Shown: positions 57,259-64,000 of the stretch, one piece after another
Numbering within the stretch: the first letter of the stretch is position 1
Layout: every line of letters begins with the position of its first letter
From: an uncultured Bacilli bacterium
Lineage (GTDB): Bacteria; Bacillota_I; Bacilli_A; RF39; UBA660
Direction of reading: 5' to 3'
DNA: 64,000 nucleotides
NCBI GenBank assembly: GCA_944363865.1
Contig: CALVVN010000024.1
Location: forward strand, 1-64,000
Notes under the pieces: generated by a model
Seen by the model: only the letters and a program-made list of their open reading frames with translations
The model's database searches: none
What the model was told of the DNA's origin: nothing
Position numbers and translations under genes: made by a program

Positions 57259-58091
57259 TGTTTTTTCTCCTCAAACATATTATACAACAGATTTTTACTA
57301 ATATTATATTTTTTTGAAATATATTTCATAGCGTTTTTCTTTTCCATTCCATAACTAATTAATTCGTTCATTTCAGAAAACGCTAGTGTTTCATTTTTAT
57401 TAATTTCATTATTGTCAACAATTATAACAAACTCTCCTTTAGGTTCTTTAAAAAGCTTAATAGCATCTGCAACATTACCTCTATAAACTTCTTCATATAC
57501 TTTTGATATTTCCCGGGAAATAGAAATAATTTTATTTCCCAAGATATTATTAATATTTTGTAAAGTTTTTATCAACCTATGAGGAGATTCATATAAAACA
57601 AATGTAAAGTTGATATTTTTTAACACTTCAAGTTCTCTTTTACATTCTTCATTTTTATTACTTAAAAATCCATAAAAAATAAATCTATCTGATTTAATAT
57701 TTGACATATTCAACGCCGGTAAAAAAGCACATGCTCCTGGCAACGCCACTACCGAATAGCCTGATTCTATTACTTTGTTAACTACAACATAACCAGGATC
57801 ACTTATCAAAGGCGTTCCACGATCAGTAACTAAAGCAACACTTTTTCCTTCTTGCAAATTGTGGATAACTTGTGGATAAATAGACATTTCATTAAACTTA
57901 TGACAAGAAATTAATTTAGTTTTAATTTTATAATGATTAAATAATATTTTAGTTACTCTAGTATCTTCTGAATAAACTACTGATACTCCTTTCAATATTT
58001 CTATAGCTCTTAATGTAATATCCAACATATTTCCAATAGGAGTTGGTACAATATATAATTTACTTTTATCATCATAGCTTTTCTGTATCAT
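57255..58091 (-). CDS. rsmI: 16S rRNA (cytidine1402-2'-O)-methyltransferase
   Basis: About 278 residues of the tetrapyrrole-methylase fold: LYIVPTPIGNMLDITLRAIEIL, EDTRVT, DRGTPLISDPGY and VVALPGACAFLPAL. It methylates C1402 of 16S rRNA. The ATG at 58091 follows GGAGG by five bases; the TTG at 58103 overlaps that site. It starts inside the end of trmN6. Confidence 0.95.
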   Translation of the reverse strand: MIQKSYDDKSKLYIVPTPIGNMLDITLRAIEILKGVSVVYSEDTRVTKILFNHYKIKTKLISCHKFNEMSIYPQVIHNLQEGKSVALVTDRGTPLISDPGYVVVNKVIESGYSVVALPGACAFLPALNMSNIKSDRFIFYGFLSNKNEECKRELEVLKNINFTFVLYESPHRLIKTLQNINNILGNKIISISREISKVYEEVYRGNVADAIKLFKEPKGEFVIIVDNNEINKNETLAFSEMNELISYGMEKKNAMKYISKKYNISKNLLYNMFEEKKQ

Positions 58092-58830
58092 CGTTACCTC
58101 CAAACATCTTTAATACTTCAACCGTATACTCACCATTTTCATTGTGAATAATTAATGGCTTTTCAACTTTTAAAAGACTTTTCCCATTTTTTACTGCTTC
58201 AACTAAAAACAAGTTAGACATCTGATTATATTTTGGATAAATAAACTGAACTCTTTTTGGCTCTAAATTATTACTTTTTAATTTCGTTATTATTTCAATA
58301 AATCTATCGGTTCTATGTACTAAAAATAAACTACCTTTATTTTTAAGAAGTTTTTTACTTATCGTAATAATATCATCTATTGTAATAGAAATTTCATGAC
58401 GCGCTATAGATTTTTCAACATTTTCATTTAATATACTACCTGATACATATTTAAAATATGGAGGATTAGATACTACTATATCAAAAGTATCGGTATTATA
58501 AATATTAAAAATATTTTTTATATCATCATTATACAATGTAATACGGTTTTCCAAATTGTTAATTTTTAATGATTTTTTAGCTAATTTATATATTTCCTTT
58601 TGAATTTCAACACCAATTAATTCAACACTATCATTTACTTTCGTTGACAAAATCATTAATATAGGTGCGTTTCCAGTACAAAGATCAATTATTTTTTTTA
58701 CAGTCGGATTTATTTTTATAAAGTTTGATAGTAAAACAGAATCTAAACTAAAATTAAAATATTTATTACATTGAACTATTTTCAAATTATTAAAATTTAA
58801 TAAATCATTTACTATTATAGATTTTTTCAT
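58072..58830 (-). CDS. trmN6: tRNA1(Val) adenine-N6-methyltransferase-like protein
   Basis: A 252-residue methyltransferase (YabB/TrmNF6 type). The S-adenosylmethionine-binding IIDLCTGNAPILMIL (a CTGNA variant of the DxGxG motif) and the catalytic VSNPPYFK (NPPY) indicate N6-adenine methylation. Family members modify A37 of tRNA1(Val), which is inferred here. It overlaps ricT by 4 bases. Confidence 0.88.
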   Translation of the reverse strand: MKKSIIVNDLLNFNNLKIVQCNKYFNFSLDSVLLSNFIKINPTVKKIIDLCTGNAPILMILSTKVNDSVELIGVEIQKEIYKLAKKSLKINNLENRITLYNDDIKNIFNIYNTDTFDIVVSNPPYFKYVSGSILNENVEKSIARHEISITIDDIITISKKLLKNKGSLFLVHRTDRFIEIITKLKSNNLEPKRVQFIYPKYNQMSNLFLVEAVKNGKSLLKVEKPLIIHNENGEYTVEVLKMFGGNDDTEKL

Positions 58831-59618
58831 TTTATCTTATCATCTAATAAAGTCAATTCTATAATACCTTCGTTAGGCACATCAACCCTAAATCTTCTTT
58901 GTAAAATATCTATAGAAATTACTTTACCATCGCCCTTTATTGTATTTACTATGTCACCAATATTAGGCATATCCCTTCTATTATAAGTATATAAATCATC
59001 CTCATATTTTAAACAACATAACAATCTTCCACATAAACCATTTATTTTATTTGGATTCAAAGCTATATTTTGGTTTTTTGCCATATTAATTGTGACAGAA
59101 TCTAAATCATTTAAAAAACATGAACAACATAATTCTCTTCCACACAAACCAAGGCCAGATACTTCTTTTGCTTTATCTCTTACACCAATTTGTCTTAACT
59201 CTATTCTTGTTTTATATACACTTGCAAGTTCTTTAGCCAGTTCTCTAAAATCTACTCTATTATCAGATAAAAAATATAACAACAACTGGTTTTTATCAAA
59301 AGTAAATGATGAATCAACAAACTTCATATTTAAATTTAATTTTTCTGCTATTTTTTTAGCTTTATTAAGTGCTGATAAAGCATCTTTTTCATTCTTTTTA
59401 TATATTTCATAATCTGACTTATCAGCAATTCTTACCACAGCCTTTAATCTATTAATTACCATTTTTTCATCAACTATTTTAATATTTATTGCTTTAGCAA
59501 ATTGCAAGCCACGTTCAGTTTCAACAATAATATTATCATTTTTGTTAATGTTATACCCATTAGTATCAAAATAATATATTTTACCATTTTCCTTAAAATT
59601 AGCACCAACTATTTCCAT
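58827..59618 (-). CDS. ricT: PSP1-domain protein RicT (YaaT)
   Basis: A 263-residue PSP1 protein: RIELRQIGVRDKAKEVSGLGLCGRELCCSCFL and NGLCGRLLCCLKYED, with Cys clusters that bind an iron-sulfur centre in the Bacillus RicAFT complex. That complex guides RNase Y in mRNA maturation and promotes sporulation and competence. The yabA initiation-control gene normally next to it is absent. It starts one base after the holB stop. Confidence 0.93.
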   Translation of the reverse strand: MEIVGANFKENGKIYYFDTNGYNINKNDNIIVETERGLQFAKAINIKIVDEKMVINRLKAVVRIADKSDYEIYKKNEKDALSALNKAKKIAEKLNLNMKFVDSSFTFDKNQLLLYFLSDNRVDFRELAKELASVYKTRIELRQIGVRDKAKEVSGLGLCGRELCCSCFLNDLDSVTINMAKNQNIALNPNKINGLCGRLLCCLKYEDDLYTYNRRDMPNIGDIVNTIKGDGKVISIDILQRRFRVDVPNEGIIELTLLDDKIK

Positions 59619-59619
59619 A

Positions 59620-60432
59620 CTAAGAACCTCCTAACTCAATTAATAAATTATCTAAAATTAATGAAGTACTAATATTATAATCTAATTTAATAATACTTTC
59701 ATTAATAATTATTAATTTTTTTGTAAAATCCTGCTTGAAATCTACAAACGTAAACTCTTTTAATAAATCCTTATTTAATATCAAATCACACTGATAATCT
59801 AAGAAACTTTTATATATATTAAAAACATTTTCAAGCAATAACTTTAAATCTGATTTATTAATTTTCTTACCAATTATTTCATAAATATATGGAAAACATT
59901 TTTCTTTTTTAGATTCAATAATTTTTACAAATTCTATTGCTTTATCCAATACTACATTATTTTCCGTGTCCACTATACTACATTTATTACTTTGAGTAGA
60001 TATAAACTGAATTTGACATCTGGATTTTATTGTTGGAAGAATATTAGAAATATTAGAACTGAGTAAAAAAGCATAAATATTATTTTCAGGCTCTTCTAAT
60101 ATTTTTAATAAACTATTTGCACTTGAAGCATTTAAAAGTTCTGCATTATTAATCACATATATTTTTTTTCCACTTACTTGTGATGTATTATCAAGAAAGT
60201 TTTTTAAATCCATAATTTGCTCTTTTTTTATTACATTATTTATTGGATTTAATACAAAAATATCAGGATGATCAATTGTTTTAACATTATCATCATTTAA
60301 AATATACTTAAAAAATATTTGCAATAATCCTTTTTCTATCTGATCAAAAGTTACATTGCAAATTAAATATGCATGTCCAATTTTATTATTTAAATATAAT
60401 TTATTAAAAGTATCTAATAATTTTTCTTCCAT
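59620..60432 (-). CDS. holB: DNA polymerase III delta prime subunit
   Basis: A 270-residue clamp-loader subunit. IGHAYLI near the start, KKIYVINNAELLNASSANSLLKILEEPENN and the SRC motif (KSRCQIQF) are conserved. The Walker A loop has lost its GKT (CNVTFDQIEKG), so it cannot bind ATP in the usual way. It works with the DnaX product encoded 1 kb upstream. Confidence 0.9.
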   Translation of the reverse strand: MEEKLLDTFNKLYLNNKIGHAYLICNVTFDQIEKGLLQIFFKYILNDDNVKTIDHPDIFVLNPINNVIKKEQIMDLKNFLDNTSQVSGKKIYVINNAELLNASSANSLLKILEEPENNIYAFLLSSNISNILPTIKSRCQIQFISTQSNKCSIVDTENNVVLDKAIEFVKIIESKKEKCFPYIYEIIGKKINKSDLKLLLENVFNIYKSFLDYQCDLILNKDLLKEFTFVDFKQDFTKKLIIINESIIKLDYNISTSLILDNLLIELGGS

Positions 60433-60446
60433 TTATATACCTCATT

Positions 60447-60638
60447 TTACAAAACTTTAGATAAAATAATCAAACTAAATATAGCCGGTAATCCAAATGA
60501 ACTAGTAAAAATTATGCTAAAAAAATTAATTGGAATTAATATACCAACATAGCCAATTATTAAATTAAACGAATACAACATACATAACGCCATCACTATT
60601 TTTTTTAGTACTAACACTAATGTTTTCATATTATTCAC
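60447..60638 (-). CDS. bofA: Pro-sigma-K processing inhibitor BofA-like
   Basis: A 63-residue membrane protein with two hydrophobic segments. LIPINFFSIIFTSSFGLPAIFSLIIL matches the C-terminal BofA pattern (IPxN...GxPGxxxL). Its place between recR and holB is that of bofA in B. subtilis, where it restrains the SpoIVFB protease during engulfment. The yaaL gene is absent between recR and bofA. Confidence 0.85.
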   Translation of the reverse strand: MNNMKTLVLVLKKIVMALCMLYSFNLIIGYVGILIPINFFSIIFTSSFGLPAIFSLIILSKVL

Positions 60639-60667
60639 CAGTTAATATTATTAAAAATAATAACACA

Positions 60668-61267
60668 TTATGAAATAAACTTTCTATCATCAATAGCTTT
60701 AGTTAAAGTTATTGGATCTAAATATTCAATGTCTGAACCAATTGGCAAACCATAAGATAATCTAGAAACCTTAATTTTTTTATTTAACAACAACTTTTGC
60801 AAATAAAGAGATGTTGTTTCTCCTTCTATTGATGGAGCAAGAGCGATTATAACTTCTTTGACATTTTCATTTAGTCTATTATTAAATAGCCCACTGATGT
60901 TGATATCTTCTGGATTTCTATCATCAATAGGAGATATTAAACCTCCTAATACATGATACAAGCCTTTATAATTTCCAGATTTTTCAAAAGTAATGACACT
61001 TTTAGAATCTTCTACCACACAGATAGTAGATTTATCTCTAGACGAATCAAAACATATATCGCATATATCATTTGATGAATAATGTCCACAAAGAGTACAT
61101 TTTCTTATATTTTTCTTAAACTTTTTTAAATTATCTGAAAAATTAGAAACTTCCTCTTCTGATAAATTATCTATGGCATAAACAAAACGTTCAGCTGATT
61201 TATTTCCTACTCCCGGTAATAATTCAAAACTTTCTACTAAATCTGAAAATTCTTTAGGATATATCAT
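60668..61267 (-). CDS. recR: Recombination protein RecR
   Basis: A 199-residue protein with a helix-hairpin-helix (LPGVGNKSAERF, residues 17-28), a four-Cys zinc finger (CTLCG ... CDIC) and a Toprim domain (ICVVEDSKSV). It works with RecO in loading RecA at gaps. Three bases after ebfC. Confidence 0.97.
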   Translation of the reverse strand: MIYPKEFSDLVESFELLPGVGNKSAERFVYAIDNLSEEEVSNFSDNLKKFKKNIRKCTLCGHYSSNDICDICFDSSRDKSTICVVEDSKSVITFEKSGNYKGLYHVLGGLISPIDDRNPEDINISGLFNNRLNENVKEVIIALAPSIEGETTSLYLQKLLLNKKIKVSRLSYGLPIGSDIEYLDPITLTKAIDDRKFIS

Positions 61268-61270
61268 TAT

Positions 61271-61573
61271 TTAAAATAATCCTTTCATACCGCCAGAATA
61301 TCTACCTAGTTTTTCTTCTTTAACCTTACTCAATTTTCCTAAAGCATCATTGATTGCTAACATAATCATGTCTTCTAACGTTTCTTTGTCGTTTAAAACT
61401 TCTTCATCATTTATTGAAACCTTAATTATTTCATTTTTACCATTCAACATTACCTTAACTGCCCCATTTTCACCTTCAAACACAGAAGATTCAATATCTT
61501 TATTAATCCTTTCTAATTCTTTTTGCATTCTTTGAGCTTCAGCCATTAAGTTTTGCATATTCATTTTAATCAC
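61271..61573 (-). CDS. YbaB/EbfC-family nucleoid-associated protein
   Basis: A 100-residue DNA-binding dimer: MQNLMAEAQRMQKELERI, VKVMLNGKNEIIKVSI and ALGKLSKVKEEKLG. Almost always between dnaX and recR, as here. ATG or internal Met codons at residues 4-5 are equally plausible starts. Confidence 0.95.
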   Translation of the reverse strand: MIKMNMQNLMAEAQRMQKELERINKDIESSVFEGENGAVKVMLNGKNEIIKVSINDEEVLNDKETLEDMIMLAINDALGKLSKVKEEKLGRYSGGMKGLF

Positions 61574-61578
61574 CTTCC

Positions 61579-63219
61579 TTAATTTATATTTTCTACATCC
61601 TCACCAAATATGTTTGATGTAACATCTTCAAAAGATGTTTTAGATTCTTTTACTTCAATATTAGTTTCTGGAATAAATTCATAGGAAATGTTATTCTTTT
61701 TATTAGATATAAAATCATTTTTTAACATTATCCATTCGTCATTTGTAACACAAACCACTTTAAAATTAATATCATATATTTCAAATAAAAGTTTTTCAAT
61801 TTTTTTGATATTACTCATAAACACTTGGATTAAAGATTTATCTTCAAAATCAAACAACAAATATTCATTAGATGCAACCACTATCTTTCCAGACAACAAT
61901 AGTGCAGCAACATTATTATATACCTTATTTGCAATAAAATCATTAATTCTTTCATAATCTTTATTAACTTTATTTAAAAATTCCTTATTTGCAGTTACAA
62001 AGCAATTATTAATTCTAACTTTACGAAAACTATCTATATCAATTATTTTTGATTCATTTACATTATTATCTTTTTTATTTTTAGTATTATCATTGTAATT
62101 TACATTATTTATATTTGCAATTCTGTCAACATTATTATCCAAATATACATCTTTATTTACAGTATGAATTAAATATATATAATATATTTCAAATAAATTC
62201 TTTTGATTGTTTGACTTTACAATTTGACTTGATAATTCTAGCAATATTCTTGTCATTTCCTTTATTATATCAATACTTAAATCAAACGTTAAATAGACTT
62301 TTTTCTCTTCTTCAGCAAAATATGAACTTATATTTTGCGCTAAAGATATATTTCTTAACAAAATTAATAATTCATCAACAATAGTATTTAAATTTTTACC
62401 AGTGGTAACAAAATTATCAATTAATTTCATACCAACATCGACTTCATTATCGCAAATACTTTTAAGAAATTCTATTATAGTTTTTTCTGACACTCTTCCC
62501 TGCAAATCGTATATTTCATCTTCAGTAATATTATCATTTGATAAAGAAATAACTTGATCTAGTAAATTGATTGCATCCCTACATCCTCCATCGGATAATT
62601 TTGTTATAAGCCTTAGCACATTATCTGATATTTCTTTCTTTTCTAGAGTGCATATTTCTTTCAATTTAGCAAACATTTCTTCGCTATCTATTTTTTTAAA
62701 ATCAAATCTTTGACATCGTGATAAAATAGTTAATGGTATTTTATGCATGTCTGTCGTAGCTAAAATAAATATAACATGTGCTGGTGGCTCTTCTAAAGTT
62801 TTTAATAAAGCATTAAAAGCACCTGTTGATAACATGTGAACTTCATCAATAATATAAACTTTATATTTTGCTACGGTTGGAACTAATTTAACTTTAGATC
62901 TAATTTCACGTATTTCTTCAACTCCATTGTTACTAGCAGCATCAATCTCAATTATATCAACATCATTAACTTCTAAGTTTTTGCACATTTCACAGTTTCC
63001 ACAATAATTTCCGTTGCTGTTATCTAAACAATTAACTGTTTTTGCAAATATCTTAGCAATACTGGTTTTACCTGTTCCACGGGGCCCATTAAATAAATAT
63101 GCATGAGAAATGTGATTGTTAATAATACTATTTTTTAATATTTCCACCACAACTTTTTGACCAATAACATCATCAAAGTTTTTAGGACGATATTTACGAT
63201 ATAATGCAATATAAGACAT
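61579..63219 (-). CDS. dnaX: DNA polymerase III gamma/tau subunit
   Basis: A 546-residue clamp-loader ATPase. GPRGTGKT (Walker A, about 45-52), a zinc-binding Cys cluster (CLDN...CGNCEMC), IIDEVHML (Walker B) and LSRCQRFDF are present. The C-terminal third is low-complexity Asn/Lys-rich then a short tau-specific part. No slippery A-run with a frameshift hairpin was obvious. AAGGAGG precedes the ATG. Confidence 0.97.
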   Translation of the reverse strand: MSYIALYRKYRPKNFDDVIGQKVVVEILKNSIINNHISHAYLFNGPRGTGKTSIAKIFAKTVNCLDNSNGNYCGNCEMCKNLEVNDVDIIEIDAASNNGVEEIREIRSKVKLVPTVAKYKVYIIDEVHMLSTGAFNALLKTLEEPPAHVIFILATTDMHKIPLTILSRCQRFDFKKIDSEEMFAKLKEICTLEKKEISDNVLRLITKLSDGGCRDAINLLDQVISLSNDNITEDEIYDLQGRVSEKTIIEFLKSICDNEVDVGMKLIDNFVTTGKNLNTIVDELLILLRNISLAQNISSYFAEEEKKVYLTFDLSIDIIKEMTRILLELSSQIVKSNNQKNLFEIYYIYLIHTVNKDVYLDNNVDRIANINNVNYNDNTKNKKDNNVNESKIIDIDSFRKVRINNCFVTANKEFLNKVNKDYERINDFIANKVYNNVAALLLSGKIVVASNEYLLFDFEDKSLIQVFMSNIKKIEKLLFEIYDINFKVVCVTNDEWIMLKNDFISNKKNNISYEFIPETNIEVKESKTSFEDVTSNIFGEDVENIN

Positions 63220-63248
63220 ACTTTACCTCCTTGTATAATTATATCAAA

Positions 63249-63647
63249 TTATCTTATTTTTTTAAAAAAATCCTTAATAATCTTTTTAAATTCATTATCT
63301 ATTTTATTAAGAAAAATATACTTTGTTGTAGAATTTCTTAGTTTTTCGTTTTTTAAAAAAAAGTAAACTTTATCTATTTTTGCTTCATTGATTATACTTT
63401 TACACATATCGCATGGTTCAACAGTAGAATATAATATACAATCATTTAAATGCCATGTTTTTAATTTTTTAGTTGCCTTTTTAATAGCAATTATTTCTGC
63501 ATGACCAAGCACATCATTATTTTTTTCTCTTAAATTATAAGCTTTTGAAATAATTTTATTGTTTTTAACTATAATAGCTGCAATTGGGACTTCACCTTTT
63601 TTGTATGCTTTTTTTGTTAATTTAATTAATTCGTTATAATAATTCAT
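63249..63647 (-). CDS. tadA: tRNA-specific adenosine deaminase
   Basis: A 132-residue zinc enzyme converting A34 to inosine in tRNA-Arg(ACG). GHAEIIAI (zinc His and catalytic Glu) and STVEPCDMCKSII (zinc Cys pair) match TadA, and gene order tadA-SRP RNA-dnaX is classical in Bacilli. AGGAGTAAG precedes the ATG. Confidence 0.93.
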   Translation of the reverse strand: MNYYNELIKLTKKAYKKGEVPIAAIIVKNNKIISKAYNLREKNNDVLGHAEIIAIKKATKKLKTWHLNDCILYSTVEPCDMCKSIINEAKIDKVYFFLKNEKLRNSTTKYIFLNKIDNEFKKIIKDFFKKIR

Positions 63648-63666
63648 ACCTTACTCCTAAAAAAAA

Positions 63667-63738
63667 GTGCACATACATAGTAAGTGTTAAGGCTGCTATT
63701 TTCCAATCCTGACCTGATTCCACGCTATGTATTGCACG
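63667..63738 (-). ncRNA. ffs: Signal recognition particle RNA, small bacterial type
   Basis: The minus strand contains GGTCAGGATTGGAAAATAGC followed by AGCC, matching the SRP RNA helix 8 domain (GGTCAGG...GGAA...AGCAGCC) that binds Ffh. The ends GTGCA-A-TACATAG and CTATGTATGTGCAC pair as the closing stem, and the 3' end runs into six T (63666-63661). The position between tadA and dnaX agrees. It is short, about 72-80 nucleotides, lacking the Alu domain of Bacillus scRNA. Confidence 0.9.
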
Positions 63739-63743
63739 ATTAA

Positions 63744-63772
63744 ATTATAATATATTAACGTTAAAAATTCAA
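63744..63772 (-). promoter_or_regulatory. Promoter of the SRP RNA
   Basis: Minus strand TTGAAT (63772-63767), 17-base spacer, TATAAT (63749-63744). The start falls at the first base of the closing stem. The -35 lies inside the parS palindrome. Confidence 0.75.
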
Positions 63773-63796
63773 TGTTCCACGTGGAACATTGAATTT
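63765..63796. promoter_or_regulatory. parS-type ParB site 1 (extended palindrome)
   Basis: TGTTCCACGTGGAACA at 63773-63788 differs from the canonical parS (TGTTTCACGTGAAACA) only by a symmetrical change. It is embedded in a perfect 32-bp palindrome (63765-63796). Confidence 0.85.
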
Positions 63797-63817
63797 CCTA
63801 ATATATTTACTAGCTGA

Positions 63818-63833
63818 TGTTCCACGTGGAACA
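63818..63833. promoter_or_regulatory. parS-type ParB site 2
   Basis: A second copy of TGTTCCACGTGGAACA, 45 bases from the first. The rest of the right edge (63834-64000) is AT-rich. It has small inverted repeats (CTATG-ATTATT-CATAG near 63942; ACTAAC/GTTAGT at 63977-63995) but no gene. Confidence 0.85.
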
Positions 63834-64000
63834 TTTATTCTGAATTATTATCTATTAAAACATGTAATATATACATATTCGTTACCTTATAATATTTAAA
63901 ACGTAGTTATTTTATTGCCTATTACTTGTTTTTTTAAATTACTATGATTATTCATAGCAATATTTTTTATATTTTTACTAACTAATAATGTTAGTAAGTT

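Noticed and set aside
61579..63219. Programmed frameshift in dnaX
   Set aside because: No run of A or slippery heptamer with a following stem was found where it would separate gamma from tau.

Overview
The window is AT-rich DNA read with the standard bacterial code (TGA is a stop). It suggests a low-GC Gram-positive (Bacillota, Bacilli-like) chromosome near the replication origin. The right half follows the Bacillus subtilis origin-proximal order (tadA, SRP RNA, dnaX, ebfC, recR, bofA, holB, ricT, trmN6, rsmI, pth, mfd, spoVT, tatD, rsmA, yabG, veg, spoVG, yabP, yabQ, divIC, tilS, ftsH). Several of these genes (yabG, yabP, yabQ, bofA, spoVT) are sporulation genes, so the host is probably a spore former. 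It may belong to one of the small-genome uncultured gut lineages, but species cannot be resolved from the sequence.

Region 1 (1-6.4 kb) is the right end of an integrative and conjugative element. It holds the tail of a VirD4-type coupling protein, a C5 DNA methyltransferase, small accessory genes, a candidate stand-alone small RNA with its own promoter, operator-like palindrome and terminator, an ArdC-like gene that seems to start at ATT, and a large serine recombinase. The recombinase ends beside the attachment site, which lies in the first codons of a cell-wall amidase gene on the minus strand.

Region 2 (6.4-7.45 kb) is debris of an older insertion at the same target: a ruined parA, a HEPN-like fragment, and a second decayed copy of the amidase start. 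The two amidase copies form a 35-bp direct repeat.

Region 3 (7.6-16 kb) carries a diaminopentanoate dehydrogenase-like gene (+), then minus-strand genes for a short UvrD-like helicase, an AlkD-like protein, two lipid-kinase paralogues, HtrA, an Abi_2 protein and ribosomal proteins S9/L13.

Region 4 (16-25 kb) is a plus-strand block: a Cys-rich repeat surface protein, dusB, dCMP deaminase, a folded RNA candidate, a lysine T-box with lysS, a YfcC-family transporter, a divergent ClpC-like ATPase and a membrane zinc peptidase.

Region 5 (25-64 kb) is almost entirely minus strand: rpsF-ssb-rpsR, ychF, abgT, parAB, ftsH, tilS, an LTA synthase-like gene, a PBP-GGDEF protein, ligA-pcrA, the sporulation/translation/repair block, and dnaX-SRP RNA-tadA. 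Two parS-type palindromes sit at the right edge, one of them over the SRP RNA promoter. Minus-strand genes here favour T/G at third codon positions and the chromosomal plus-strand genes favour A, consistent with replication running from an origin to the right of the window.
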